Source: Nocardioides_C sp963700955 (GTDB lineage: Bacteria; Actinomycetota; Actinomycetes; Propionibacteriales; Nocardioidaceae). From it: a DNA stretch of 64,000 nt. The DNA lies in NCBI GenBank assembly GCA_963700955.1, contig CAVOZH010000003.1, forward strand, positions 164,610 to 228,609, given 5' to 3'. The notes below the pieces were generated by a model. That model searched no databases. It saw only the letters and a program-made list of their open reading frames with translations, and was not told the origin of the DNA. Each line of letters begins with the position of its first letter. The first letter of the stretch is position 1. Below, piece after piece: positions 15,076 to 23,313 of this stretch. The position numbers and the translations under genes were made by a program.

Positions 15076-15609
15076 ATGACCGAGTCAACGACCGAGGTCG
15101 GCGCCCGGGTCGGGATCGTCATGGGTTCCGACTCCGACTGGCCCACCATGAAGGCCGCGGCCGAGGCCCTCGAGGAGTTCGGCGTGCCCTACGAGGCAGA
15201 CGTCGTCTCGGCGCACCGGATGCCCGAGGAGATGCTGGCCTACGGCAAGGACGCCGCCGGGCGGGGGCTCTCGGTGATCATCGCGGGAGCGGGCGGTGCG
15301 GCCCACCTACCGGGAATGCTCGCCGCGGTCACGCCGCTGCCGGTGATCGGGGTCCCCGTGCCGTTGAAGTACCTCGACGGGATGGACTCGCTGCTCTCGA
15401 TCGTGCAGATGCCGGCGGGGGTCCCGGTCGCCACGGTCGCGATCGGTAACGCCCGCAACGCCGGCCTGCTCGCCGTCAGGATCCTCGCCGCGTCCGACGT
15501 ACCTCTCCGGGAGCAGATGGAACGCTTCCAGGAGTCGCTGGCGGAAGCAGCCCGAGCCAAGGGTGCGGCCGTTCGCGGCGAACGCAACCGCACCGTCGGC
15601 TTCGGCTGA
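15076..15609 (+). CDS. purE: N5-CAIR mutase
   Basis: A 177-residue class I PurE that converts N5-CAIR to CAIR, the step after PurK. GIVMGSDSDWPTM, VVSAHRMPEEM (with the catalytic histidine) and IAGAGGAAHLPGM are the diagnostic motifs. ATG 15076 has GGAG about ten bases upstream; TTG 15070 is an in-frame alternative. It follows purK with almost no gap, and a hairpin at 15618-15640 ends the unit. Confidence 0.95.
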   Translation: MTESTTEVGARVGIVMGSDSDWPTMKAAAEALEEFGVPYEADVVSAHRMPEEMLAYGKDAAGRGLSVIIAGAGGAAHLPGMLAAVTPLPVIGVPVPLKYLDGMDSLLSIVQMPAGVPVATVAIGNARNAGLLAVRILAASDVPLREQMERFQESLAEAARAKGAAVRGERNRTVGFG

Positions 15610-15617
15610 CCCGCCGG

Positions 15618-15640
15618 CGCTCGCGTCAGCCCGGCGAGCG
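15618..15640. terminator. hairpin between convergent purE and CoA-binding gene
   Basis: CGCTCGC and GCGAGCG form a perfect seven-base stem around a nine-base loop, placed between two convergent genes. There is no T-run, as usual for actinobacterial terminators. Confidence 0.5.
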
Positions 15641-15648
15641 GTCGTCCG

Positions 15649-16086
15649 TCAGCGGGTCGCCAGCCGGGGCCACTCCATGACCGGGCAGGTGTCCATCACC
15701 ATCGGCAGGCCGGCCTCCGTGGTGCGTCTGAAGGCGTCCTCGTCGACGACGCCCAGCTGGAACCAGACGGCCTTCGCGCCGATCGCCACCGCCTGGTCGG
15801 CGAACTCACCAGCCGCCTCGGACCGCCGGAAGACGTCCACGCAGTCGACCTCGAACGGGATCTCGGCCAGCGAGGCGTAGCCGTCCTCGCCGAGGACGTG
15901 GTTCGCCTCGGGGTGCACCGGCACGATCCGCTTGCCGCGGTCCTGGAGGAACTTGGCGACACCGTAGGCGGTCCGGGAGGGGTCGCCGCTGAGCCCGACC
16001 ACTGCCCAGGTGTCGCACTTCTCGAGCATGAACCGGATGTTGGTCTCGTCGAGCCAGGGTGCGCGTGAGGTTCCCATGTCCTGCAA
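15649..16086 (-). CDS. CoA-binding domain protein (CoA_binding_2, YccU-like)
   Basis: A 145-residue Rossmann-fold protein. WAVVGLSGDPSRTAYGVAKF is the nucleotide/CoA-binding loop, RIVPVHPEANHVLGEDGYASL follows, and VVDEDAFRRTTEAGLPMVMD with CPVMEW closes the domain. Small proteins of this family are cytosolic and bind CoA or succinyl-CoA-like ligands, but the function is unproven. GGAGG stands four bases before TTG 16086; ATG 16077 is an alternative start. It is divergent from the acyl-CoA dehydrogenase gene and may share its CoA-related context. Confidence 0.85.
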   Translation of the reverse strand: MQDMGTSRAPWLDETNIRFMLEKCDTWAVVGLSGDPSRTAYGVAKFLQDRGKRIVPVHPEANHVLGEDGYASLAEIPFEVDCVDVFRRSEAAGEFADQAVAIGAKAVWFQLGVVDEDAFRRTTEAGLPMVMDTCPVMEWPRLATR

Positions 16087-16139
16087 GTTACCTCCACGGA
16101 CCGGTCCAAACGCATCCTCGCCTCGGGCGCAGGGACCTG

Positions 16140-16156
16140 CTACTCGCGAGTAGAAT
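16140..16156 (+). promoter_or_regulatory. palindromic operator overlapping the -10 box of the acyl-CoA dehydrogenase gene
   Basis: CTACTCGCGAGTAG at 16140-16153 is a perfect 14-base palindrome. Its last three bases are the start of TAGAAT (16151-16156), which stands seven bases before the ATG at 16164. A dimeric repressor, for example of the TetR type used for fatty-acid catabolism in actinobacteria, bound here would block the promoter. Confidence 0.6.
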
Positions 16157-16163
16157 CAGGCGC

Positions 16164-17336
16164 ATGAGCGCTGAGTACCCCATGTTTGCCCTGTCCGAGG
16201 AGCACCAGGCCATCCGCGAGGCGGTCCGCGCGGTGTGCGACGCGAAGGTGGCGCCCAACGCCGCCGCCGTCGACGAGGCCGCTGAGTTCCCGCAGGCGGC
16301 GTACGACGCGCTCGCCGGCGCCGACTTCGCCGCGCCGCACATCGCCGGGGAGTACGGCGGTGCGGACGCCGACGCCCTCGCCACGGCCATCGTGATCGAG
16401 GAGGTCGCCCGGGCCGACGCCTCGGCCTCGCTCATCCCAGCGGTCAACAAGCTCGGCACCCTGGCGCTCGTCCTGGCCGGCTCGGAGGAGCTCAAGCGCA
16501 AGTACCTCACCCCCGTCGCCGCAGGGGACGCGATGTTCTCCTACTGCCTCTCCGAGCCGGAGGCGGGTTCGGACGCCGCCGCGATGAAGACCCGCGCGGT
16601 CCGCGACGGGGACTCCTGGGTGCTCAACGGCGTCAAGCGCTGGATCACCAACGCCGGTGTCTCGGAGTACTACACGGTCTTCGCCGTCACCGACCCGGAG
16701 AAGCGCTCCCGCGGCATCTCCGCCTTCGTCGTCGAGAAGTCCGACGAGGGGGTCTCCTTCGGCGCGAAGGAGAAGAAGCTGGGCATCAAGGGATCGCCCA
16801 CGCGTGAGGTCTACTTCGACAACGTGCGGATCCCCGCGGACCGGATGATCGGCGAGGAGGGCACCGGGTTCGCGACCGCGATGCGCGTGCTCGACCACAC
16901 CCGCGTGACGATCGCGGCCCAGGCAGTCGGCATCGCCCAGGGTGCGCTCGACTACGCGCTGGAGTACGCCAAGGAGCGCCAGCAGTTCGGCAAGCCGATC
17001 GCGGACTTCCAGGGACTGCAGTTCATGCTCGCCGACATGGGCATGAAGGTGGAGGCCGCGCGACAGCTGACCTACGCCGCCGCGGGCCGTTCCGAGCGTG
17101 GCGACAAGGACCTGACCTTCTTCGGCGCCGCGGCCAAGTGCTTCGCCTCGGACACCGCGATGCAGGTGACCACGGACGCCGTACAGGTCCTCGGCGGCTA
17201 CGGCTTCACCAGCGACTACCCCGTCGAGCGGATGATGCGCGACGCGAAGATCACCCAGATCTACGAGGGCACCAACCAGGTGCAGCGGATCGTGATGGCA
17301 CGTCAGCTCCTTGCCGGGATCCAGTCCGAGCTGTGA
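16164..17336 (+). CDS. acyl-CoA dehydrogenase, FadE25-like
   Basis: A 390-residue FAD enzyme that introduces the alpha-beta double bond in acyl-CoA during fatty-acid or branched-chain acid breakdown. YCLSEPEAGSDAAAMKTRA and WITNAGVSEYYTVFA are the flavin and substrate motifs. QIYEGTNQVQRIVMARQLL near the C-terminus carries the expected catalytic glutamate. Length is normal. The start is set by TAGAAT seven bases upstream. The position beside purE-purK matches fadE25 in mycobacteria. Regulation by a repressor at the overlapping palindrome is likely; the acyl chain preference is not visible. Confidence 0.92.
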   Translation: MSAEYPMFALSEEHQAIREAVRAVCDAKVAPNAAAVDEAAEFPQAAYDALAGADFAAPHIAGEYGGADADALATAIVIEEVARADASASLIPAVNKLGTLALVLAGSEELKRKYLTPVAAGDAMFSYCLSEPEAGSDAAAMKTRAVRDGDSWVLNGVKRWITNAGVSEYYTVFAVTDPEKRSRGISAFVVEKSDEGVSFGAKEKKLGIKGSPTREVYFDNVRIPADRMIGEEGTGFATAMRVLDHTRVTIAAQAVGIAQGALDYALEYAKERQQFGKPIADFQGLQFMLADMGMKVEAARQLTYAAAGRSERGDKDLTFFGAAAKCFASDTAMQVTTDAVQVLGGYGFTSDYPVERMMRDAKITQIYEGTNQVQRIVMARQLLAGIQSEL

Positions 17337-17343
17337 CCGCTCG

Positions 17344-17811
17344 TCAGTCCGGCGGCCACTCGACGCGCGGGCGGACATACCTGTAGGCCCACTTCTTCTC
17401 ACCACGGCCCACCAGGCGCCATCCCTCAGCCTCGAGCCGCGTACGCAGCTCGAGGAGGGCTTGGGTCATCCCGGGCGCCCATGCCTCCTCCGGCGGCATG
17501 GTGTCCGGGATGGCGCGCAGCCGGAAGAACGTAGGGCTCTCGATGCTGTAGGTGGGCCATCGTGGGTCCTTGCTGGTGGCACGGCCGACGAACCAGCTGT
17601 ATGCACCGCCGGTTGGTGCGGCGAGGGTTGCCAGAACGCCGGCCCACCATCCCAGGGCATTGACGTCTTCGAGCTCGACGACCAAGGTGTCCTGCTCGTC
17701 CCGGACAGGTAGCCACCGTTGCCGACGCTCGTCGAACCAGCTGTGGCCGTCGGCTGAGTAGTGTCCAGGCCCCTGTGGAGGTCGAGCTCCGCGGCGAAGA
17801 AGTCTGGTCAT
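17344..17811 (-). CDS. hypothetical protein
   Basis: A 155-residue protein I cannot place in a family. Residues about 17-36 (HYSADGHSWFDERRQRWLPV) resemble the short tryptophan-containing repeats found at the N-terminus of many actinobacterial membrane proteins. A weakly hydrophobic stretch with GWWAGVLATLAAPTGGAYSW follows at about residue 53. The C-terminal third is charged and predicted helical (TQALLELRTRLEAEGWRL). The codon pattern looks coding, and the gene converges with the dehydrogenase gene eight bases away. Start ATG 17811 lacks a strong ribosome-binding site. Confidence 0.6.
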   Translation of the reverse strand: MTRLLRRGARPPQGPGHYSADGHSWFDERRQRWLPVRDEQDTLVVELEDVNALGWWAGVLATLAAPTGGAYSWFVGRATSKDPRWPTYSIESPTFFRLRAIPDTMPPEEAWAPGMTQALLELRTRLEAEGWRLVGRGEKKWAYRYVRPRVEWPPD

Positions 17812-18069
17812 ACGAGATCACCCCGCTTCCAGGTTGCGAGTCAGGACGGGGACGTGCCAGGAGCGAAGGTCCCGGGTCAGCCGGTCAGGGTCACGACCTC
17901 GAGGGTGAGCTCGTCGACCTGAGAGCGGCCGCTGTCAAGAGAAGTCCGCTCCGGGCGCTCAAACCTGCCGCTGTGGGACGGATAGTGCGTGCCGCCTTTC
18001 GACTGAAAAGTGGTCTGTACGTCCCTCAAGGTGCGGTTTGGGTATGCCGAGGGGGTGGCATTTTCTCTG
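17812..18069. other. non-coding gap before the SH3 protein
   Basis: No convincing gene is seen here. Base composition is lower in GC around 17995-18070. No clear -35/-10 pair was found. The gap continues into the structured segment at 18070-18119. Confidence 0.4.
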
Positions 18070-18119
18070 CGACGGGGGCATATGCGAACTCCCTTCGGAC
18101 TTCGCCCTCCCTGCCGTCG
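18070..18119 (+). ncRNA. candidate structured 5' leader
   Basis: Nested pairing is visible. CGACGG (18070-18075) pairs with CCGTCG (18114-18119), GGG (18076-18078) with CCC (18109-18111), and GCGAA (18084-18088) with TTCGC (18101-18105). It ends 22 bases before the start of a secreted cell-wall-type protein. It does not match a riboswitch class that I can recognise, including the c-di-AMP type seen before actinobacterial wall hydrolases. Confidence 0.35.
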
Positions 18120-18141
18120 AGACCCTGGTTGGTGGTTCACC

Positions 18142-19083
18142 GTGGCGCGTCCTCGCCACAAGCACGTCCTCCGCAAGCCCTATCGCCGTCGACTGGTCCG
18201 CCTGGGTCTCGCAGCCTCAGCGGTTCTGGCTCTCGGCACCCCCGCTACCGCGGTCGTCTGGCCCGACGAGCAACCCGTTGCGGCCACCCCCGTGATCAAG
18301 GCGAAGCCGGTCCGGGTCCGCACCACTCCCGTGCCCATGCGGGTGGCGCCCATCGCCCGCGCCGAGGCCCGCGTGCGACTCGAGGAGAAGCCACCGGAGG
18401 TCGTCGACCACAAGTTCGCCACGGCGCCGCTGAACGTCAGGACTGAGCCCTCCGAGAAAGCACGCCTGCTCGACGTGCTGGCGTCCTACCAGAAGATCGG
18501 CGTCTCGGGTGAGACCAAGGGGGAGTGGGCCGAGGTCGTCCTCGACGGGAAGTCGCGGTGGGTGCACAGGGCCTACCTCGCCGACAGCAAGCCGAAGCCC
18601 GAGCGGAAGCCGGCAGATCCCGCTCCCAGCCAGGACCCCACGCCGACGACGGCCTCTCCGGAGCCGACGCCGACGCCTGCCCCGGAGCCCACGCCGTCGG
18701 CACCGACACAGGCAGGTCTTTCCACGGCAGCCTGCGCCACGGGCTCGGAGGTCGAGAGCGGCCTGGTCGCGGGCGCGGTCACCGTGCACCGGGCGGTCTG
18801 CGCGGCGTTCCCGCAGGTGACGTCGTACGGCGGCCTCCGCCCGGGTGACACCGGTGATCACGGGACCGGCCACGCACTCGACATCATGATCTCGGACTCC
18901 GCTACAGGGGACCAGATCGCGGAGTGGGCCCGTGCCAACGCCTCCGCCCTGGGAGTGAGCCAGGTGATCTGGGCGCAGCGGATCTGGACCGTCCAGCGCA
19001 ACAGTGAGGGGTGGCGGGCGATGGAGGACCGGGGGTCGGCCACAGCGAACCACTACGACCACGTCCACGTCACGGTCTACTGA
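18142..19083 (+). CDS. secreted SH3b-domain protein with C-terminal peptidase-like domain
   Basis: A 313-residue exported protein. The arginine-rich N-terminus and LGLAASAVLALGTPATA form a signal peptide. A bacterial SH3 domain occupies about residues 95-145 (ATAPLNVRTEPSEKARLL to WVHRAYLAD). A proline-threonine linker rich in PTPTPAPEP repeats follows. The last 110 residues (TSYGGLRPGDTGDHGTGHALDIMI and HYDHVHVTVY) have histidine and aspartate patterns of an extensin-like or M15-type peptidoglycan-associated domain. The open frame extends upstream, but GTG 18142 best fits the signal peptide. It probably acts on or binds the cell wall. Confidence 0.82.
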   Translation: MARPRHKHVLRKPYRRRLVRLGLAASAVLALGTPATAVVWPDEQPVAATPVIKAKPVRVRTTPVPMRVAPIARAEARVRLEEKPPEVVDHKFATAPLNVRTEPSEKARLLDVLASYQKIGVSGETKGEWAEVVLDGKSRWVHRAYLADSKPKPERKPADPAPSQDPTPTTASPEPTPTPAPEPTPSAPTQAGLSTAACATGSEVESGLVAGAVTVHRAVCAAFPQVTSYGGLRPGDTGDHGTGHALDIMISDSATGDQIAEWARANASALGVSQVIWAQRIWTVQRNSEGWRAMEDRGSATANHYDHVHVTVY

Positions 19084-19094
19084 TCGCCCGGCGA

Positions 19095-19117
19095 CCGAGC
19101 GCCTGATCCACGCTCGG
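19095..19117. terminator. bidirectional hairpin
   Basis: CCGAGCG and CGCTCGG pair perfectly over seven bases around a nine-base loop, between the convergent SH3-protein and methyltransferase genes. Confidence 0.5.
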
Positions 19118-19143
19118 GCCGGCACCGGCGGCCGGGTCGGAGG

Positions 19144-19938
19144 CTAACCCCCTGCGATGCCCCGGACCGCCAAGGCCCTGGCCGTCAAGGGGATCGACCC
19201 GTCGGGTCCCGAGGGCAGCCGGGCGCGCAGCAGCTCGCGGAGCGCACGGCGGTCCTCCGCGGTGAGCGATGCGGCGTACCCGGGTGCCGGACCCTGACCG
19301 CCGAGGAACGGCCTCCAGTAGTCGTCGAAGCCGGCGAACACGGTGGGCACCTCGATCGCCCGGACCGTCACGTCGGCAAGCCCGGCACCCCTCCACAGCT
19401 CGGCCAGGCTGTCCGGCCGGCAGAGCGGGAAACGGCGACCCTCGTCCAGCTCGACCGCGGCAGGGTCGAGGGCGGCAGCGCAGTCCCAGAAGTACCGCAT
19501 CATGGCCATTCCCTCGGCGTAGTCCCAGACATAGGCAGCGGCTACGCCGCCGGAGGTGGCCACCCGGGCGAGCTCAGCCGCGGCGCTGCGCGGTTCCGGG
19601 ACGAAGTTAAGTGTCAGTCCGCTGACGACGGCGTCGAGACGTCGGCTGGGGAGCGGCAGCGACTGGGCGTCGGCGGCGCAGAAGGTCGACCGCGTGTCAG
19701 CGATGAGGGCACGAGCATGGGCCAGGAATCCCTCGGACGTGTCCACGCCGATCACCTGAGCGGGACTCGCCAGGTCGAGGACGGCGGCCGTCAGCGCTCC
19801 GGTGCCGCAGCCCACATCGAGCCAACGACCACCTCCTGGCAGGTCCAGCCAGTGCAGGAACGCTTCGGCGACGGGGCGACTCCACCGCCCGACGTACGCC
19901 TCATACGAGTCGCCGAGGGCCCACACGTCGTGCACCAT
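19144..19938 (-). CDS. class I SAM-dependent methyltransferase
   Basis: A 264-residue soluble methyltransferase. WLDVGCGTGALTAAVL at about residue 38 is motif I, IGVDTSEGF motif II, and FCAADAQSLPLPSRRLDAVVS the following strand; SGGVAAAYVWDYAEGM takes the place of motif III. The C-terminal half matches ubiquinone/menaquinone-type or small-molecule methyltransferases. The ATG is preceded by TATCGT with a six-base gap, implying a leaderless message. It is divergent from the EthA-like monooxygenase, where mycobacteria have the ethR repressor. The substrate is unknown. Confidence 0.85.
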   Translation of the reverse strand: MVHDVWALGDSYEAYVGRWSRPVAEAFLHWLDLPGGGRWLDVGCGTGALTAAVLDLASPAQVIGVDTSEGFLAHARALIADTRSTFCAADAQSLPLPSRRLDAVVSGLTLNFVPEPRSAAAELARVATSGGVAAAYVWDYAEGMAMMRYFWDCAAALDPAAVELDEGRRFPLCRPDSLAELWRGAGLADVTVRAIEVPTVFAGFDDYWRPFLGGQGPAPGYAASLTAEDRRALRELLRARLPSGPDGSIPLTARALAVRGIAGG

Positions 19939-19944
19939 AGGGCG

Positions 19945-19950
19945 ACGATA
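19945..19950 (-). promoter_or_regulatory. -10 box of the methyltransferase gene (leaderless)
   Basis: TATCGT on the minus strand lies six bases before the ATG at 19938. Confidence 0.45.
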
Positions 19951-20064
19951 CGACTGCTGGGCCGTGCCAGGAGGTGCACCGCCCACCCGACATGGCGGAC
20001 CCGGTGTCCCCGGTCGGTACGGTTCACTCCACACCGACGTTGTCCCTGAGCGGAGGGCGGCACC

Positions 20065-21561
20065 ATGGCACTCGAGCACGTCGACGTACTCGTCGTCGGC
20101 GCCGGCCTCTCCGGAATCGGCGCCGCCTGTCACCTTCAGGACGAGTGCCCGGGCCGGACCTTCGCGATCCTCGAGGCAAGGGACGCGATCGGGGGCACCT
20201 GGGACCTGTTCCGCTACCCCGGCGTCCGCTCGGACTCCGACATGTTCACACTCGGCTACGGGTTCCGGCCCTGGACACAGCCCAAGGCGATCGCCGACGG
20301 CGCCTCCATCCGTGCCTACATCGAGGACACCGCTCGCGAGCGCGGCGTGGACCGGGCGATCCGGTTCAACCACCGGGTCGTTCGCGCCGAGTGGTCCAGC
20401 GACGATGCTCTTTGGACCGTGACGGCCGAGAGGACGGACACCGGCGAGACCGCCGTGCTGACCTGCTCGTTCCTGTCGGTCTGCTCGGGCTACTACCGGT
20501 ACGACGAGGGCTACACCCCGCAGTTCCCCGGCATCGAGCGCTTCACCGGGCGGGTCGTCCATCCCCAGCACTGGCCCGAGGACCTCGACTACGCCGGCAC
20601 GAAGGTGGTCGTCATCGGGAGCGGCGCGACGGCCGTGACGCTGGTCCCGTCGATGGCCCAGGAGGCCGGCCACGTCACGATGCTCCAGCGGTCGCCGAGC
20701 TACGTGGCCTCCTTGCCGGCGCACGACCCGCTCGCGGACCTGCTGCGTCGGCGGCTGCCTGCGCGGGCGGCGTACCCCCTGGTGCGATGGAAGAACGTCC
20801 TGGTGTCGATGGCGATCTTCCAGCTGAGCCGCCGTCGGCCCGTGCTGATGAAGTCGATGCTGCGCAAGGGCGCGCTGAAGCTGCTGCCCGAGGGCTACGA
20901 CGTGGACACGCACTTCGCCCCGACGTACGACCCGTGGGACCAGCGGCTGTGCCTGGTGCCCGACGGGGACCTGTTCAAGGCGATCCGCAGCGGCCGGGCC
21001 TCGATCGTGACGGACCGGATCGAGACGTTCACCGAGGGCGGCATCCGGCTCGAGTCGGGCGAGGAGCTCGACGCGGACCTCGTGGTCACCGCCACCGGGC
21101 TGAACCTGCTGGCGATCGGGGGCATGACGCTCGCTGTCGACGGACGCGACGTCGACCTCGCGCAGACCGTCTCCTACAAGGGGATGATGCTCTCCGGGGT
21201 ACCCAACTTCTCGCTGACCCTCGGCTACACCAACGCGTCCTGGACGTTGAAGGCCGACCTCGTCGCGCACTACGTGTGCCGACTGCTGGACCACATGGGG
21301 GCCAACGGCTACCAGGTGGCCGAGGCCGTCGTGCCCGAGGAGGCGGAGTCGTGGGAGACGATCCCGTTGATCGACCTTCAGTCGGGATACGTGCTGCGCA
21401 GCGTCGACAAGCTGCCGAGGCAGGGCCCCGCCGCGCCGTGGCGGCTCTACCAGAACTACCCGAGGGACGTGCGGCTGATGCGCCGCGGGCCTCTGGAGGA
21501 CGACGGCATCCGGTTCAGCAGGGTCACGTCAGGTCCCGCGGGGTCCGAAGCAGCGGGCTGA
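20065..21561 (+). CDS. ethA: EthA-like FAD-dependent Baeyer-Villiger monooxygenase
   Basis: A 498-residue flavoprotein monooxygenase using NADPH and O2 on ketones or thioamides. VVGAGLSGIGAACHLQ is the FAD Rossmann motif, IGSGATAVTLVP the NADPH one, and FTGRVVHPQHWPEDLDYAG the Baeyer-Villiger fingerprint region. Long stretches (GGTWDLFRYPGVRSDSDMFT, YDPWDQRLCLVPDGDLFKAI, GYTNASWTLKADLV) recall M. tuberculosis EthA, which activates ethionamide; that similarity is from memory. GGAGG stands eight bases before the ATG. A possible -10 (TACGGT, 20018-20023) precedes it. The 3' end overlaps the convergent PfkB gene by 38 bases. Confidence 0.88.
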   Translation: MALEHVDVLVVGAGLSGIGAACHLQDECPGRTFAILEARDAIGGTWDLFRYPGVRSDSDMFTLGYGFRPWTQPKAIADGASIRAYIEDTARERGVDRAIRFNHRVVRAEWSSDDALWTVTAERTDTGETAVLTCSFLSVCSGYYRYDEGYTPQFPGIERFTGRVVHPQHWPEDLDYAGTKVVVIGSGATAVTLVPSMAQEAGHVTMLQRSPSYVASLPAHDPLADLLRRRLPARAAYPLVRWKNVLVSMAIFQLSRRRPVLMKSMLRKGALKLLPEGYDVDTHFAPTYDPWDQRLCLVPDGDLFKAIRSGRASIVTDRIETFTEGGIRLESGEELDADLVVTATGLNLLAIGGMTLAVDGRDVDLAQTVSYKGMMLSGVPNFSLTLGYTNASWTLKADLVAHYVCRLLDHMGANGYQVAEAVVPEEAESWETIPLIDLQSGYVLRSVDKLPRQGPAAPWRLYQNYPRDVRLMRRGPLEDDGIRFSRVTSGPAGSEAAG

Positions 21562-22393
21562 GATGGGGCGTCGCCAGCGCCGTGCTCGCCTGCCGAGCAC
21601 CCGCTCTCAGGGCGCTCGGCACATCGGCGTCGTCGAGGACGGCTGACAGGAACCCGGCCATGAACGCGTCCCCGGCGCCGTTGGTGTCGACCACCTCGCG
21701 CACGGGGACCGCGGCCACCTCGTGCACGGTGTGGTCCGCGTCGACGGCGATCGCGCCGCTCTTGCCGAGGGTGCAGACGACGAGGCGGGCCGGCCCCCGG
21801 TCCACGGTCGCGTGCATGAACTCGAGCGGTCGCGCCAGCCCGTCGTCGTTCATGAACACGTAGTCGGCGCGGTCTATCCAGGGCTGGTGGAACTCGGCCC
21901 GGCCGTCGTAGTCGTGGATGTCGGTCCAGATGGGGGCAGGGGCCGAAGCCGCGACGTCGAGCAGGTCACGCGAGCGCGCCGAGAGGTCGAGCACGATCGC
22001 CTTCGCGTCCGAGAGCTCCGAGGCAAGGGTGCCGGCAGGGCGCGCCGCGACTGGGCCTGGCAGGTCGAGGTAGATCGAGACGCGACGGCCGTCGGGATCC
22101 ATCAGGTTGACGTGTCGTTCGCTGCGTCCGGGAACGACGTCGAGCGACAACGGCACACCCGCAGCCACAAGCGAGCTCTCGATGTGCGTCGCACGCTCGT
22201 CCGTGCCCACGACGGTGTGGAGAAGGACCGAACGGCCGAGAGCGACGAGGTGGAGCGCCTTGCCGGCAGAGGTGCCGCCGACGGTCTCGTAGCTCGAGGT
22301 CGCGAACCGTGTGTGGGGTTCGGCGGCCGGAAGCGAGTCGACGTTGACGATCAGGTTCCACGACGCCGGTCCGCAGACCACTGTCTCGGCCAT
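21524..22393 (-). CDS. PfkB-family carbohydrate kinase
   Basis: A 289-residue ribokinase-like sugar or nucleoside kinase. YETVGGTSAGKALHLVALG at about residue 35 is the N-terminal PfkB signature, and VVDTNGAGDAFMAGFLSAV is the C-terminal one with the catalytic aspartate in GAGD. GGGAGG stands four bases before the ATG. It is the last gene of a minus-strand operon after the LCP and enoyl-CoA hydratase genes, 35 bases from the latter. The sugar cannot be told from the sequence. Confidence 0.9.
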   Translation of the reverse strand: MAETVVCGPASWNLIVNVDSLPAAEPHTRFATSSYETVGGTSAGKALHLVALGRSVLLHTVVGTDERATHIESSLVAAGVPLSLDVVPGRSERHVNLMDPDGRRVSIYLDLPGPVAARPAGTLASELSDAKAIVLDLSARSRDLLDVAASAPAPIWTDIHDYDGRAEFHQPWIDRADYVFMNDDGLARPLEFMHATVDRGPARLVVCTLGKSGAIAVDADHTVHEVAAVPVREVVDTNGAGDAFMAGFLSAVLDDADVPSALRAGARQASTALATPHLSPLLRTPRDLT

Positions 22394-22428
22394 GTCGCCT
22401 CCCCCTCACACGTGGTCCGATGGAACGG

Positions 22429-23313
22429 TCAGTCCTGCCAGGGATAGAACGGCGGCATGTCCGACGTACGACCGGTGAACTCGGGGGCGCGCTTGTCGAG
22501 GAAGGCGGCGACGCCCTCCTTGCCGTCGCCGATGCTCGTGTAGAACATCGCGAGCGAGTCGACCCGGTGCGCCTCGACGGGATGCGGCTGCGCGGCGTTG
22601 CGGTACATCATCTGCCGGGCGAGCGCCGTCGCCACGGGGGAGCGGTGCCGGGTGAACCGGCGGGCGAGGTCGTACGCCGCATCGAGCAGCTCGTCCTCCG
22701 GATGCACCGACCGGACCAGCCCTCCCTCGTGGGCCTCCTCCGCCCCCAGGATGTCGGCGCTGTAGACCCACTCGAGCGCGCGGCTGATCCCGACGATCCG
22801 CGGCAGGAACCATGACGAGGTTGCCTCCGGGACGATGCCGAGCTTGCCGAAGACGAAACCGATCCGGGCGCGCTCGGAGGCCAGCCGCACGTCCATCGGC
22901 AGCGTCATGGTCGCGCCGATGCCGACCGCGGCCCCGTTGATCGCACCGATGACAGGCTTGGTGCAGCGGTACGTCGCGAGTGCGACCCGGCCTCCGGTGT
23001 CCCGGACTCCTTGGACGATCTCAGGGTCGTCGAGCCGCTCGAGCATGTCCGCCATGGTCGGCTCCTGCGACTCGTCGAGGCCGAACACGTTGCCGCCGAC
23101 GGAGAGGTCCATTCCCGCGCAGAACGCACGCCCGCGGCCGGTGACGACGATCGCGGCCACCTCGTCGTCGAGGCTGGCCCGGTCGTAGGCGTCGACGAGC
23201 TCGTCGGCCATCTCAACGGTGAACGCGTTGAGCTGGTCGGGTCGGTCGAGCGTCAGGGTGAGGATGCCGTCGGCGACGCTGTAGTCGAGCGTGGCGTAGG
23301 CCGGCCCGCTCAC
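22429..23313 (-). CDS. enoyl-CoA hydratase/isomerase family protein
   Basis: A 294-residue crotonase-fold enzyme that acts on enoyl-CoA thioesters, probably in fatty-acid oxidation. LTLTLDRPDQLNAFTVEM opens the fold. GRAFCAGMDLSVGG forms the first oxyanion-hole segment, KPVIGAINGAAVGIGATMTL the second, and FGKLGIVPEATSSWFLPRIVG follows with an acidic residue where hydratases place a catalytic glutamate. The GTG start overlaps the LCP gene stop as GTGA. The link to an LCP wall-ligation gene is probably positional, not functional. Confidence 0.92.
   Translation of the reverse strand: MSGPAYATLDYSVADGILTLTLDRPDQLNAFTVEMADELVDAYDRASLDDEVAAIVVTGRGRAFCAGMDLSVGGNVFGLDESQEPTMADMLERLDDPEIVQGVRDTGGRVALATYRCTKPVIGAINGAAVGIGATMTLPMDVRLASERARIGFVFGKLGIVPEATSSWFLPRIVGISRALEWVYSADILGAEEAHEGGLVRSVHPEDELLDAAYDLARRFTRHRSPVATALARQMMYRNAAQPHPVEAHRVDSLAMFYTSIGDGKEGVAAFLDKRAPEFTGRTSDMPPFYPWQD

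Noticed and set aside
18000..18141. c-di-AMP (ydaO-type) riboswitch before the SH3 protein
   Set aside because: The conserved sequence blocks of that class are absent, so only an unnamed structured leader is reported.
18600..18720. Possible tandem DNA repeat
   Set aside because: It is only the low-complexity Pro-Thr linker of the secreted SH3 protein, without a regular DNA unit.
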